Origin: Bradyrhizobium oligotrophicum S58
Lineage (GTDB): Bacteria; Pseudomonadota; Alphaproteobacteria; Rhizobiales; Xanthobacteraceae
Direction of reading: 5' to 3'
Length of the DNA: 64,000 bases
NCBI RefSeq assembly: GCF_000344805.1
Contig: NC_020453.1
Coordinates: forward strand, 3,319,001 to 3,383,000
The first letter of the stretch is position 1. Each line of letters begins with the position of its first letter. A program made the translations under genes and the position numbers. Below, in pieces: positions 36,227-45,693 of this stretch. The notes beneath the pieces were generated by a model. The model searched no databases. It worked only from the letters and a program-made list of their open reading frames with translations, and was not told the DNA's origin.

Positions 36227-37315
36227 ATGAAGCGGAGAGACTTCATCAAGGTCACGGGGCTCGGCGCTGCCAGTGCGGCCGCGATCGCAGCGCCTGCCAT
36301 TGCGCAATCGATGCCCGAGCTGAAATGGCGGATGCCGACCAGCTGGCCGAAATCGCTCGATACGCTGTATGGCGGCGCCGAGATCATGGCCAAGGTGGTC
36401 GGCGAAGCCACCGACAACAAATTCCAGATCCAGCCGTTCGCCGCCGGCGAAATCGTGCCCGGTCTGCAGGTCGTCGACGCCGTGCAGAACGGCACCGTCG
36501 AGATCGGCCACACCGCGTCCTACTACTACTTCGGCAAAGACCCGACCTTCACCTTCGGCTCGTCGGTGCCGTTCGGCCCGAACATGCGCATCAACCAAGC
36601 CTGGTACATGCTGGGCGGGGGACGCGAGATCCTCAACGAGTTCTACAAGAAGTACAATGTGGTCTCGCTGCTGGCCGGCAACACCGGCTGCCAGATGGGA
36701 GGCTGGTTTCGCAAGGAGCTGACCAGCGTCAACGATCTCAAGGGCCTGAAATTCCGCATTGGCGGCTTTGCCGGCCGCGTGCTGCAGAAGCTCGGCGCGG
36801 TGCCGCAGCAGATCGCCGGCGGCGACATCTATCCGGCGCTGGAGAAGGGCACCATCGACGCCGCCGAATGGGTCGGCCCATATGACGACGAGAAGCTCGG
36901 CTTCGTCAAGGTCGCGCCACACTACTACTATCCGGGCTGGTGGGAGGGCGGGCCGATGCTGCTCGCCTTCGTCAATCAGGATCGCTGGAATGCGCTGCCC
37001 AAGCACTACCAGAAGGTCCTCGAGCAGGCCGGTCATTACGCCAACAACTGGATGATGGCGAAGTACGACCAGGGCAATCCGCCGGCCCTGCGCCGGCTGC
37101 TTGCCGCCGGCGCCAAGCTGCATGCGTTCTCGCCGGAGATCATGCAGGCCTGCCTGAAGGCGGCGCGCGAGCTGCACAACGAGGTGTCGGCCACCAATCC
37201 CGATTTCAAGAAGACCTACGAGTCGCTGTCGGCCTTCGCCGGCAACGGCTATTCCTGGTTCCAGGTCGCCGAGATCGGCTACGACGCGTTCATGGCGCGC
37301 AACTCGCAGAGCTGA
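36227..37315 (+). CDS. TRAP transporter substrate-binding protein, DctP type (copy 2)
   Basis: This 362-residue paralogue of the preceding gene starts MKRRDFIKVTGLGAASAAAI with a Tat leader and then KWRMPTSWPKSLDTLYGG. It keeps the ligand arginine in LKFRIGGFAGR and the [19 protein letters not shown] block. It differs around the entry of the pocket (YPGWWEGGPML and NMRINQAWYMLGGGRE), so it may bind a different 2-oxo or related acid. AGGGAG at 36213-36218 supports ATG 36227. A terminator follows. Confidence 0.92.
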   Translation: MKRRDFIKVTGLGAASAAAIAAPAIAQSMPELKWRMPTSWPKSLDTLYGGAEIMAKVVGEATDNKFQIQPFAAGEIVPGLQVVDAVQNGTVEIGHTASYYYFGKDPTFTFGSSVPFGPNMRINQAWYMLGGGREILNEFYKKYNVVSLLAGNTGCQMGGWFRKELTSVNDLKGLKFRIGGFAGRVLQKLGAVPQQIAGGDIYPALEKGTIDAAEWVGPYDDEKLGFVKVAPHYYYPGWWEGGPMLLAFVNQDRWNALPKHYQKVLEQAGHYANNWMMAKYDQGNPPALRRLLAAGAKLHAFSPEIMQACLKAARELHNEVSATNPDFKKTYESLSAFAGNGYSWFQVAEIGYDAFMARNSQS

Positions 37316-37363
37316 AAGCGCGCCGCGGCGGCGCGTCTGCTCCAGTGCGGATGCAAAACAAAA

Positions 37364-37389
37364 CCCCGGCGCATTGCGCCGGGGTTTTT
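37364..37389. terminator. Bidirectional terminator between TRAP genes
   Basis: CCCCGGCGC pairs perfectly with GCGCCGGGG across ATT, with TTTTT on one side and AAAACAAAA on the other. It lies between the convergent second binding protein and the dctM-like gene and can stop transcription both ways. Confidence 0.88.
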
Positions 37390-37420
37390 CATTGTCGGGA
37401 GCGATCGAGCGCGGGGGCCG

Positions 37421-39097
37421 TCACTGCTTCGGCGGTCCGACGTCGATCTGCGGCGGGCCGAAATCGAGCGGCGGCGCATCGATCTGCGGAATCTCAATCT
37501 TGATCGAGTTCGGATCGACGGCCGAGGCCGTGCCCTTGTAGTGCATGACCATCGAGGGGAACAGGATCACCAGCATCACCATGACCAACTGAATCACGAC
37601 GAACGGCACGGCGCCCCAATAGATCTGGCCGGTCGTCACCGGCTCCATCCGCTTGCCGGTGACGCGATCGAGATACGACTCCTTCGGTGCCACCGAGCGC
37701 AGGTAGAACAGTGCGAAGCCGAACGGCGGATGCATGAAGGAGGTCTGCATGTTGACGCCGAGGATGACGCCGAACCAGATCAGGTCGATGCCGAGCTTTT
37801 CGGCCGCGGGTCCCAGCAGCGGGATGATGATGAAGGCCAGCTCGAAGAAATCGAGGAAGAAGGCCAGCACGAACACGAAGGCATTGACGAAGATCAGGAA
37901 GCCGATCTGGCCGCCGGGCAGGGAGGTCAAGAGGTGCTCGACCCAGACGTGGCCGTTGACGCCGTAGAAGGTCAGCGAGAATACGCGGGCGCCGACCAGG
38001 ATGAAGACCACGAAGGCCGACAGCTTGGCGGTGGATTCGACCGCCTGGCGGACCAGGTCGAAGCTGAGCCGGCGCTTGATCGCGCCGAGGATGATTGCGC
38101 CCGCCGCGCCCATGGCGCCGCCCTCGGTCGGGGTCGCGAGCCCGATGAAGATCGTGCCGAGCACCAGGAAGATCAGGAACAGCGGCGGCACCATCACGAA
38201 GGTGGTCTGCTGCGCCATCCGCGACAGGAATCGGAAGCCGGTGGTGCGCTCCAGCGCCCAGTTCACGACCGCAACGGCGAAGGCGAACACGATGCCGTAG
38301 AACATGCTGAGCACGACGAAATCGGCGCCGTGATATTCGGAGCCGCGCATCATCAACCAGCCGAACACGCAGGATGCGAGGAACAGCACGCCGAGCGATT
38401 TCAGGCCGCGATCGCCGGAGTCCTCACGAAAGCCGATGGCCTCCGCCGGCAGGCCGGGCGCGGCCTTCGGAAAGATCAGGCTGGTGATGAAGGCGTAGAG
38501 CGCATAGATCGCAGACAGCACGAGGCCGGGGATGAAGGCGCCTTCGTACATGTCGCCGACGGACTTGCCGAGCTGGTCGGCCATCACGATCAGGACCAGC
38601 GACGGCGGGATGATCTGCGCCAGGGTGCCGGAGGCGGCGATGATGCCGCTGGCAAGCCGGCGGTCATAGCCGTAGCGCAGCATGATCGGCAGCGAGATCA
38701 GGCCCATCGAGATCACGGACGCGGCGACCACGCCGGTGGTAGCCGCGAGGAGGGCACCGACGAATACGACCGCGTAGGCGAGGCCGCCGCGGATCGTGCC
38801 GAACAGCTGGCCGATGGTGTCCAGCAGATCCTCGGCCATGCCCGATCGTTCCAGCACCAGACCCATGAAGGTGAAGAACGGAATCGCCAGCAACGTGTCG
38901 TTGTTCATCACGCCGTAGACGCGTTCGGGTAGTGCTTGCAGGAAGTCCGGCCGGAATTCGCCGAGCCCGATGCCGATGAGGGCATAGAACAGGCCGACGG
39001 CGCCGAGCGAGAACGCCGCCGGATAGCCGAGCAGCAGCATGACGACCAGCGAGCCGAACATGATCGGCGCCATATTGGCGATCAGAAACGCTTCCAT
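37421..39097 (-). CDS. dctM: TRAP transporter large permease (DctM)
   Basis: This protein of about 558 residues begins MEAFLIANMAPIMFGSLVVM and has around 12 membrane helices, with DctM signatures IPFFTFMGLVLERSGMAEDLL, GASGTLAQIIPPSLVLI-type and ATPTEGGAMGAAGA. It is the ion-coupled channel of the TRAP carrier. It is longer than a typical DctM (about 425) because of an insertion of roughly 100 residues (about 235-330) and a C-terminal Pro-rich tail (PPLDFGPPQIDVGPP). Such enlarged forms occur in the subfamily that works with TakP-like binding proteins. ATG 39097 follows dctQ by 23 bp; a frame that runs further upstream overlaps dctQ and is not real. Confidence 0.92.
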   Translation of the reverse strand: MEAFLIANMAPIMFGSLVVMLLLGYPAAFSLGAVGLFYALIGIGLGEFRPDFLQALPERVYGVMNNDTLLAIPFFTFMGLVLERSGMAEDLLDTIGQLFGTIRGGLAYAVVFVGALLAATTGVVAASVISMGLISLPIMLRYGYDRRLASGIIAASGTLAQIIPPSLVLIVMADQLGKSVGDMYEGAFIPGLVLSAIYALYAFITSLIFPKAAPGLPAEAIGFREDSGDRGLKSLGVLFLASCVFGWLMMRGSEYHGADFVVLSMFYGIVFAFAVAVVNWALERTTGFRFLSRMAQQTTFVMVPPLFLIFLVLGTIFIGLATPTEGGAMGAAGAIILGAIKRRLSFDLVRQAVESTAKLSAFVVFILVGARVFSLTFYGVNGHVWVEHLLTSLPGGQIGFLIFVNAFVFVLAFFLDFFELAFIIIPLLGPAAEKLGIDLIWFGVILGVNMQTSFMHPPFGFALFYLRSVAPKESYLDRVTGKRMEPVTTGQIYWGAVPFVVIQLVMVMLVILFPSMVMHYKGTASAVDPNSIKIEIPQIDAPPLDFGPPQIDVGPPKQ

Positions 39098-39120
39098 TGG
39101 ATAATCCCCCAGCCCGCCGC

Positions 39121-39702
39121 TTACTTCTTCTCGATCGCTTCGACGAGGTGCTCGACCTCGGCCTCGATCCCGTGGGATTTCGAAGCGTGGGGATCTGGAA
39201 TGAGTCCGCGCATCACGGCGATGCGCTTGATCAGTTCGGAGACGGCCTGCACCAGCAGGAAGGCGAAGCCGAGCATGATGAGCGACTTCGCCGGCCATTG
39301 CGGCAGGCCGCCGGCGTTGCTGGACTGCTCGTTGATCTCGATCGAGCGCAGGAAAAACGGTACGCTGGTGATGATCATGACGATGCAGAGCGGGATCAGG
39401 AACAGCACATGACCGACCACGTCGATGGTGTCACGCAGCCATTTCGGCATCATGGCGTTGACGATGTCGATGCGGATGTGCTCGTTGTCGAGCAGCGTCC
39501 AGGGCGAGCACAGCAGGAAGACGGCCGAGAACAGCACCCACTGCAGCTCCAGCCAGGAATTCGACGACGTGTCGAGCGTCTTGCGGACGATGGCGTTGAT
39601 GGTCGAGATGATGACGGCCAGCAGGATCAGCCAGGCCAGTCGTTTGCCGGTCCAGGTCGTAAACGCATCGATCCCACGGCTCAGTTTCAGCAACGCTTGC
39701 AA
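39121..39702 (-). CDS. dctQ: TRAP transporter small permease (DctQ)
   Basis: This 193-residue protein has four membrane helices, with the DctQ pattern WLELQWVLFSAVFLLCSPWTLLDNEHIRIDIV after the second helix. It is the structural partner of DctM in the inner membrane. It is first in the leftward dctQM operon and faces the two binding-protein genes across a terminator, so permease and receptors are regulated from separate promoters. Confidence 0.9.
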   Translation of the reverse strand: MQALLKLSRGIDAFTTWTGKRLAWLILLAVIISTINAIVRKTLDTSSNSWLELQWVLFSAVFLLCSPWTLLDNEHIRIDIVNAMMPKWLRDTIDVVGHVLFLIPLCIVMIITSVPFFLRSIEINEQSSNAGGLPQWPAKSLIMLGFAFLLVQAVSELIKRIAVMRGLIPDPHASKSHGIEAEVEHLVEAIEKK

Positions 39703-40029
39703 CGCAATCCTCCCCGATGTCTCGCGACGTCCCCATAGGCCCGTTCTGGCTGCGCAGCATGCGGCGCAACGGCCTATCCGGCCCGGCAGGCTCTTAAAAA
39801 CCGGGGCACCATTTCAGCGCCTCGTGTTGCCGTCAATCGGAAAATGGGCAAAAAGCGGCGCTGCCGCAACATGTTGCAGCAGTGGCGGCGTCGGGCAACA
39901 CCGGGTCGCTGAGGTCGCAGGCGGTCCTCGCGAGCAAGCGAGCCGAATGCACCGGGCCGGTCGTCATCCACATCCGAAGGCCGGGTGGCCGTGTGAAGGC
40001 CGATGTTCGGGTCCGCGCGCCGCGCGGCC
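39703..40029. promoter_or_regulatory. Upstream region of dctQM
   Basis: This 327-bp gap lies between the start of dctQ and the end of the CDF exporter gene, both leftward. It must carry the dctQM promoter. I see no gene. CCGGGT/CGGCCC repeats near 39945-40010 are possible weak hairpins for ending the CDF transcript. Confidence 0.45.
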
Positions 40030-40920
40030 TCAGAGCACGACGACGCCGGAGTGCTTGGCCTTGTTTTCCGGCTCGACGTGAATCGTGATCCAGCTGTGCT
40101 CGTCGTCTTCGTGCAGGGCCGCTTCGATCCGGTCGCAGATCTCGTGCGCCTGATGGACCGACATCTCGCCGGGAACGACCAGGTGAAACTCGATGAAGGT
40201 CATCTTGCCGGCATGCCGGGTGCGCACATCGTGTGCCTCCAGCGCGCCGTCGGCGTGCTCGCTGATGATCTGCCGGATGCGCTTGAGCGTGGCATCGGAG
40301 ACCGCTTCGTCCATCAGCCCGCCGGTCGACTCCTTCAGCACCTGCCATCCCGACCACAGGATGTTGACGGCGACCAGCAGTGCCAGGGCAGGGTCGAGGA
40401 TCGGCAGCTTCAACATCACCGCGAGCCCGAGTCCGATCACGACGCCGCCCGAGGAGACGACGTCGGTCAGCAAATGGCGGCCGTCCGCGACCAGCGCCGG
40501 CGACCGCACCCGCTTGCCGCGCGTGATCAGGAGCCAGCACCAGACGGCGTTGATCACGCTGGCGAAGCCATTCACGGCGAGGCCCTCGACCGGCGCCGAG
40601 AACGGCCGCGGATTGAACAGATTTCCATAGGCTTCGTGGACGATCAGGAGCGCCGCCACGATGATCATGACGCCTTCGATCACGGCGCTGAAATACTCGA
40701 CCTTGTGGTGGCCGAACGGATGGTTGGCATCGGCCGGCTTGGCCGATATCCGCACGGCGAGCAGCGCGACACCGGCAGTGACGACGTTGACGATGCTCTC
40801 GAGAGCATCGGAGTAGAGCGCGACCGACCCGGTGATCCAATACGCGAAATACTTGAGGCCGAGGACGATCACCCCGACCACGAGGCTGCCGACGGCGAGC
40901 TTGAGCGATTGCGAATGCAT
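40030..40920 (-). CDS. Cation diffusion facilitator metal exporter
   Basis: This protein of about 296 residues has six membrane helices and a cytoplasmic domain. Metal-site residues are at YSDALESIVN (helix 2) and ADGRHLLTDVVSS (helix 5, HxxxD), which together give the DD/HD tetrahedral site of the CDF family. The cytoplasmic end has HQAHEICDRIEAAL. It exports Zn2+, Fe2+ or similar ions against protons. The HxxxD helix-5 motif with D in helix 2 is usual for Zn/Cd; specificity is not certain. ATG 40920 is chosen; 40938 adds six residues. Confidence 0.9.
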   Translation of the reverse strand: MHSQSLKLAVGSLVVGVIVLGLKYFAYWITGSVALYSDALESIVNVVTAGVALLAVRISAKPADANHPFGHHKVEYFSAVIEGVMIIVAALLIVHEAYGNLFNPRPFSAPVEGLAVNGFASVINAVWCWLLITRGKRVRSPALVADGRHLLTDVVSSGGVVIGLGLAVMLKLPILDPALALLVAVNILWSGWQVLKESTGGLMDEAVSDATLKRIRQIISEHADGALEAHDVRTRHAGKMTFIEFHLVVPGEMSVHQAHEICDRIEAALHEDDEHSWITIHVEPENKAKHSGVVVL

Positions 40921-41120
40921 GGTGTCCTCACCCCGCATGGGGCGTACTCAACTCCGTTGCGGAACGCAACGCCCGTTGCTGCGACCGAGTCCGGGGAGCC
41001 GAAGCGTCGGGTCATGGCCGCTGTGATGCGCGAGACCGCGATGTGCGGACGCTCTCATTCAGGGACATCGGCGGTGCGAGCAGGGGACGGCTGAAGCCGT
41101 CAGAAGGCGCTCTGCCAATG

Positions 41121-41154
41121 AAAAAGGGCCGCGCCCCCGACTTGGGCGCGACCC
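41121..41154 (-). terminator. Rho-independent terminator (minus strand)
   Basis: Read on the minus strand, GGGTCGCGCCC pairs with GGGCGCGGCCC (one GU pair), followed by TTTTT. It lies 30 bp past the stop of the small exported protein at 41184. Confidence 0.85.
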
Positions 41155-41183
41155 GGCCAGAAGTGGATGGGCGATGATTCCGA

Positions 41184-41459
41184 CTACTTCTCTTTGATGA
41201 TCGTCGTGGTGCTGGTGCCGGTGCTGCCGACGGTGCCGGTGTCCTCGCAGACCTTGGTCTGCTTGATGCGGTCCTCGGCTTCCACGCGGCTCGTAAACGC
41301 CATCGGTCCGATCTGTGTCACGACTTCCCTGTCGGCGGGGCGCGTGGTGGTGATCGTGCAGCGGTGGCTCGGTCCCTGCACCACGTAGTACTCGTCAGCG
41401 AGTGCGGTGGCAGCGGATCCGATGACCAGCGCGCCCGCAAGAAGAAGGGATGCTTTCAT
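41184..41459 (-). CDS. Small exported protein of unknown function
   Basis: This 91-residue protein has a signal peptide (MKASLLLAGALVIGSAATALA, cut before DEYYVV). The mature part (QGPSHRCTITTTRPADREVV, then EAEDRIKQTKVCED) has one Cys pair and a Thr/Ser-rich tail. I recognise no named family, but proteins of this shape are common in Bradyrhizobium. GAGAGG before ATG 41459 supports the start. It has its own terminator, so it is monocistronic. Confidence 0.75.
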   Translation of the reverse strand: MKASLLLAGALVIGSAATALADEYYVVQGPSHRCTITTTRPADREVVTQIGPMAFTSRVEAEDRIKQTKVCEDTGTVGSTGTSTTTIIKEK

Positions 41460-41695
41460 TGTCGCCTCTCTTTTCCAGTGACTGCCGAATGGAGGATCGT
41501 CGCGAGGAACAGTGGCGCTGTTCATCGTTCAAACCTCTCCGCGGCTGTGCAACTCGCGTGAGGGACGGCGGTTCCGGCATGCGCGAAAAGGCAGGCCGTC
41601 TCAACGGCGGTGGTCCCGATGCTGGACGTGCGATCGCGTCATGGCTGGCTGACAGGCGCTGGTGCAACCAGGCCGCCTTGGCTTGCCGCGACCTT

Positions 41696-42091
41696 TCAGA
41701 CTGATCTGGTCGGGTCGACGCGCTCGACGAGATGTGCGCGCGACGGCGCTGCATCGAACGGGTCGCCGAAATATTGCGTTTCGTGCGCTACTGCACCGTC
41801 GCGGAACTCCATGATGCTCACGACGTAAGAGGGCATCCCGTCATAGGTCAGGACCAGCTCGGTCACCCAGAGATCACCGCCGCCGATGATCCGTCGCACC
41901 GCGAAGCGCTTCTTGTTGGGCTGCACGAAGCGGCTTTCCTGAATGTTGCGCCGGCCGTGAATACGCTCACCCGATTGCGGATAGTCCAGCACGGCATCGT
42001 CGCGATAGATGTCGTGCTCCGCCTCGAAATCATTGGCATCCGATGCATCCCAATGCTGCTGCAGGGCAGCCCGCCTGGCGTCGTCATCCAT
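41696..42091 (-). CDS. SnoaL/NTF2-like protein
   Basis: This 131-residue protein has a cone-shaped NTF2 fold: ALQQHWDASDANDFEAEHDIYRDDA, then DYPQSGERIHGRRNIQ, and WVTELVLTYDGMPSYVVSIMEF. Members range from polyketide cyclases to non-enzymatic binders, so no reaction is assigned. It stands alone, with 160-bp gaps on both sides. Confidence 0.8.
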   Translation of the reverse strand: MDDDARRAALQQHWDASDANDFEAEHDIYRDDAVLDYPQSGERIHGRRNIQESRFVQPNKKRFAVRRIIGGGDLWVTELVLTYDGMPSYVVSIMEFRDGAVAHETQYFGDPFDAAPSRAHLVERVDPTRSV

Positions 42092-42252
42092 CGCGATCTC
42101 CCATCCAGCTGCGCGCTCTCATTGCAGAGCATGGCGCAACAGCGGACGCATCGTAGGACGATGGCCGACGGGTCACTACTCCGGTCAGAATGGGCGCGCG
42201 GAGATGTGAGCGGCGATGATTGAGCCGTCGGAAGGAGTTCTTCAGGCCGGCG

Positions 42253-42933
42253 TCACGCCGGCCTCGTCGCGATCCAGATCACGTGGCGGGCGCCGCCGCC
42301 ACCGCGGCCGGTGGCGCGGATGTTGATCTCCTCAGTGGCGAAGCCGGCCTTGCGCAGGCGCGGGGCGAATTTGTCGTCCGGGTGTGACGACCACACCGCC
42401 AGCACGCCGCCGGGGCGCAAGGCGGTGAACGCGGTTCGCAAGCCCGAGGAATCGTAGAGCGCGTCGTTGGATTGGCGGGTCAGGCCCTGCGGGCCGTTGT
42501 CGACGTCGAGCAGGATCGCGTCATAGGCGCCGCGTGCCGCGGCGATCAGCTTGACGACGTCGGTCTCGCGGATGTCGACGCGCGGATCCGCGAGGCTTGC
42601 GCCGGACAATTCGGCCATCGGCCCGCGCGCCCAGGCGATCACTGCCGGCACCAGCTCGGCGACGGTGACGTGCGCCTGCGGACCCAGCACCTTCAGCGCC
42701 GCGCGCAGGGTGAAGCCCATGCCGAGGCCGCCGATCAGCAGATGCGGGGCAGGCCGCGCCTTGATGCGGGCGCAGCTCAAGGTCGCCAGCGCCTCCTCGG
42801 AGCCGTAGAGACGGCTGCTCATCAGCTCGTTCTGGCCGAGCTTGATGGTGAAGTCCCGGCCGCGCTGCATCAGCCGCAGCGGCTCGCCGCCGCCCGGCAC
42901 GTCAGCGGTGTCGATCAGCTTCCAGGGCAGCAC
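42253..42933 (-). CDS. Spermidine-synthase-like methyltransferase-fold protein
   Basis: This 226-residue Rossmann protein has the spermidine synthase/SAM-dependent order: LLIGGLGMGFTLRAAL (nucleotide loop), VTVAELVPAVIAWAR (acidic end of beta-2), and DAILLDVDNGPQ. True spermidine synthases are longer and have a conserved GGGDG and catalytic Asp; those are not matched, so the reaction is open. It lies 4 bp after moaA on the same strand, so it is likely to be co-transcribed. Confidence 0.8.
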   Translation of the reverse strand: MLPWKLIDTADVPGGGEPLRLMQRGRDFTIKLGQNELMSSRLYGSEEALATLSCARIKARPAPHLLIGGLGMGFTLRAALKVLGPQAHVTVAELVPAVIAWARGPMAELSGASLADPRVDIRETDVVKLIAAARGAYDAILLDVDNGPQGLTRQSNDALYDSSGLRTAFTALRPGGVLAVWSSHPDDKFAPRLRKAGFATEEINIRATGRGGGGARHVIWIATRPA

Positions 42934-42937
42934 TGGA

Positions 42938-43969
42938 TCAGCCGCCCGTCACGCTCATGTGCCGGCTGACGCTCGGGCGGTTGTGGCGACGGTCGATGAT
43001 GAAGTCGTGGCCTTTCGGCTTCAGGCCGATGGCGCGGTCGATCGCGTCGCTCAACTGCTCGTCGCTGGCGGAGGCGCGCAGCGGCTTGCGCAAATCGGAG
43101 GCGTCCTCGTGGCCGAGGCAGGTGTGCAGGGTGCCGGTGCAGGTGACGCGCACGCGGTTGCAGCTCTCGCAGAAATTATGCGTCATCGGCGTGATGAAGC
43201 CGATCGTACCACCGGTCTCGGCGACGCGGACGTAGCGGGCAGGGCCGCCGGTGGTCTCGTCGAGATCGGTCATCGTGTACTTCTGCGCGAGCCGGCCGCG
43301 CAGCAGCGACAGCGGCAGATACTGGTCGATGCGGCCTTCGCCGATCTCGCCCATCGGCATCACCTCGATCAAGGTCAGCGCCATGCCCTTGCCGTGCGCC
43401 CAGTCGATCAGCGCCGGGATTTCATCCTCGTTCATGTTCTTGAGCGCGACTGCGTTGATCTTCACCGCCAAGCCCGCCGCACGCGCTGCCTCGATGCCGG
43501 CGAGCACGTGGTCGAGATCGCCCCAGCGGGTGATGGTGCGGAATTTGTCGGGATCGAGCGTGTCGAGCGAGACGTTGATGCGGCGGACGCCGCAATCGGC
43601 GAGCTCCGCGGCGTATTTGGCGAGCTGCGTCGCATTGGTCGTCAGCGTCAGCTCGTTGAGGGCCCCGCTCTTCAGATGCCGCGACAGCGAGCGCACCAGG
43701 CCCATGACGTTGCGGCGGACCAGCGGCTCGCCGCCGGTCAGCCGCAGCTTCTTGACGCCCTTGTGGATGAAGGCCGAGCACAGCCGGTCGAGCTCTTCGA
43801 GCGTCAGGAGGTCGGCCTTCGGCAGGAAGGTCATGTCCTCCGACATGCAGTAGAAGCATCGGAGGTCGCAGCGGTCGGTGACCGAGACGCGCAGATAGCT
43901 GATGCGACGGCCGAACGGGTCGGTCATCGGGCGCGTCAGGGCGGTGTCACTCAACGAGTCAGCGGTCAT
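42938..43969 (-). CDS. moaA: GTP 3',8-cyclase MoaA
   Basis: This 343-residue radical SAM enzyme catalyses the first step of molybdenum-cofactor synthesis (GTP to 3',8-cyclo-7,8-dihydro-GTP). Cluster 1 cysteines are C34, C38 and C41 in CDLRCFYC. The SAM motif is TGGEPLVRR. The second cluster is in [21 protein letters not shown]. The C-terminal double glycine (SVTGG) is present and is needed for activity. A methyltransferase-like gene follows 4 bp downstream. Length and motifs are standard. Confidence 0.97.
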   Translation of the reverse strand: MTADSLSDTALTRPMTDPFGRRISYLRVSVTDRCDLRCFYCMSEDMTFLPKADLLTLEELDRLCSAFIHKGVKKLRLTGGEPLVRRNVMGLVRSLSRHLKSGALNELTLTTNATQLAKYAAELADCGVRRINVSLDTLDPDKFRTITRWGDLDHVLAGIEAARAAGLAVKINAVALKNMNEDEIPALIDWAHGKGMALTLIEVMPMGEIGEGRIDQYLPLSLLRGRLAQKYTMTDLDETTGGPARYVRVAETGGTIGFITPMTHNFCESCNRVRVTCTGTLHTCLGHEDASDLRKPLRASASDEQLSDAIDRAIGLKPKGHDFIIDRRHNRPSVSRHMSVTGG

Positions 43970-44140
43970 GGAAGGCCTTGGCAGGTGGCTGCGGCACGTG
44001 GCGTCGGTGCCACGCGGCGGCCGCGTCAGGTACGGCCGAGGAAGCTTTGCATGCCAATCTAATCACGATCGGCCCGCCTCACAATCGTCGAGGCGCGTCC
44101 GTCGATGCTGCGATGCACGCTGGCGCAGGCGCTCAGGCGC

Positions 44141-44626
44141 CTATTGGCGCGCGGCGCCCGGAACCGGTGCGGGAAAGGTCGACCCGGTCGTCGCTGGCGC
44201 CGCGGCCGCGGGGGTGGCGGCGGATTTCTGCGGCTTCGGCTTCTTCGGCCGCATGTGCTTGACGGCTTTCGGCGGCGCCCCCGGCGCCGGCTGCAGTTCG
44301 GCGACGACGGGGCTCGGATCCATCACCACCGGCGGTGACGAGTTGAAATCGCCGGTGTTGCGGATCACTTGCACCGGGATGGTCGCCGGCAGGTACTTGT
44401 CCATCGTGAAGGTGACGCTGAAGCCGGAATCGGGCGCCGGCACCTGGACGGTGCAGGGGGTGCGGCAGCCCGGTCCGAGCGATGTCTTCGCCTCGGCGCC
44501 CGGCGGCACCGAATCGAGCTGCACGGGAATCTCCGGCGCCGCCATCTTGAAGCTGTCCATGGAGAAGGATGAGCAGCCGGCAAGGCCCGCTCCCGCAACC
44601 GCAATTGCGATGACACGCCGCATCAT
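44141..44626 (-). CDS. Lipoprotein with PEGA-like domain
   Basis: This 161-residue protein has a lipobox (LAGC, Cys18) after a hydrophobic leader, so it is lipid-anchored. Residues 34-90 read IPVQLDSVPPGAEAKTSLGP, then CRTPCTVQVPAPDSGFSVTF, a PEGA-like beta domain. The C-terminal third is Pro/Ala/Lys-rich (KKPKPQKSAATPAAAAPATT), as in peptidoglycan or surface linkers. Role is unknown. Lies on its own. Confidence 0.78.
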   Translation of the reverse strand: MMRRVIAIAVAGAGLAGCSSFSMDSFKMAAPEIPVQLDSVPPGAEAKTSLGPGCRTPCTVQVPAPDSGFSVTFTMDKYLPATIPVQVIRNTGDFNSSPPVVMDPSPVVAELQPAPGAPPKAVKHMRPKKPKPQKSAATPAAAAPATTGSTFPAPVPGAARQ

Positions 44627-44843
44627 GATGTCCGCCCCACAACCCTGCGGCCATCCGCCGCAATCCCACGGCGACCATAGGAGCGTCAGAACAGCGGCGC
44701 AACTGCGGTCAACCCTATTCTCAACAGAACGTTAACGCCCGCAGAGGTGCAGATTTCGGGTGCAGCGACAGCAGGTTAGGGCGAAAGGCGGCGCGCCGGG
44801 CGGACGTGCCGGAGGTTGCAAATTGGGGCGATCGATCGGCTAT

Positions 44844-45530
44844 TCAGGCGCTCTTCGGGGCCGGGCGAAGGGCTGCGACAGCGGCCGGCAGCTCGCGCAT
44901 GTGGTCGATCAGGTGGTCCGGATTCAGCTCGGCGATCGGTACGTCCGTATAGCCGAAGGTGCAGCCGATCACCGGCACGCCGGCGCGGCGGGCGGCGCCG
45001 ACGTCGGTGCCGGCATCACCGACCATGATCGCCGCGCCGATCTCGCCACCGGCCTGGGCGATCGTCTGGCGCAGGATCGTCGGATCCGGCTTGGCGACGC
45101 CAAAGGTGTCGGCGCCGCAGATCGCCGCGAAGCGGGAGGACAGGCCGAGCTGGTCGAGCAGCCGCTTCGACAGGAATTCGAGCTTGTTGGTGCACACCGC
45201 GAATTGACAGCCGCGCTCGGCAAGCTCGTCGAGTGCCGCCTCCAGCCCCTCGAACGGCCGCGATTCGACCGCGATGTTCTCGGCGTAGAAATCGATGAAA
45301 TCGGTCGTGAGCCGGTCCATGTCCGCAGGACTGGCGAAGCGGCCCTCCGCCTCCAGCCCGCGCTCGAGCAGCTTGCGCGCGCCATGCCCGATCATCTTGC
45401 GGGCCGAGGCCAGCGGCACCGGCCGCAATCCTTCGCGCTGCAATATGTGGTTGAGCGCGCTGATGAGGTCCGGCGCGGTGTCGACCAGGGTGCCGTCGAG
45501 GTCGAAGACGATGGTGCTGGAGATGCGCAT
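44844..45530 (-). CDS. gph: Phosphoglycolate phosphatase
   Basis: This 228-residue HAD hydrolase has the four motifs: FDLDGTLVDTAPDL (nucleophile Asp and acid Asp), CTNK, KPDP, and MVGDAGTDVGAARRAG. The helical cap sits after motif I. The family removes phosphate from 2-phosphoglycolate formed by oxygenation or DNA repair. Other small sugar phosphates are possible. It is divergent from rpiA. Confidence 0.9.
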   Translation of the reverse strand: MRISSTIVFDLDGTLVDTAPDLISALNHILQREGLRPVPLASARKMIGHGARKLLERGLEAEGRFASPADMDRLTTDFIDFYAENIAVESRPFEGLEAALDELAERGCQFAVCTNKLEFLSKRLLDQLGLSSRFAAICGADTFGVAKPDPTILRQTIAQAGGEIGAAIMVGDAGTDVGAARRAGVPVIGCTFGYTDVPIAELNPDHLIDHMRELPAAVAALRPAPKSA

Positions 45531-45651
45531 CGGTATCCGCTACCGGGCGGCCTGCGCGCTTGCAAGAGGCCGCCAACGGCTTTTTGTCCAATTTCCTGAC
45601 CGCCGAGAGCTAGGCCCCGTGGCAAAACACCGCTAGATATGCGGCGCTTTC

Positions 45652-45672
45652 GGCCCCCGTCCTCCGGGGGCC
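45652..45672. other. Hairpin just before the rpiA ribosome site
   Basis: GGCCCCC pairs with GGGGGCC over a 7-nt loop, ending 9 bp before the GAGGGG ribosome site of rpiA. It could affect translation or be a leader element. I see no T-run. Confidence 0.4.
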
Positions 45673-45693
45673 CCGGGTCCGAGGGGCGGGTTC

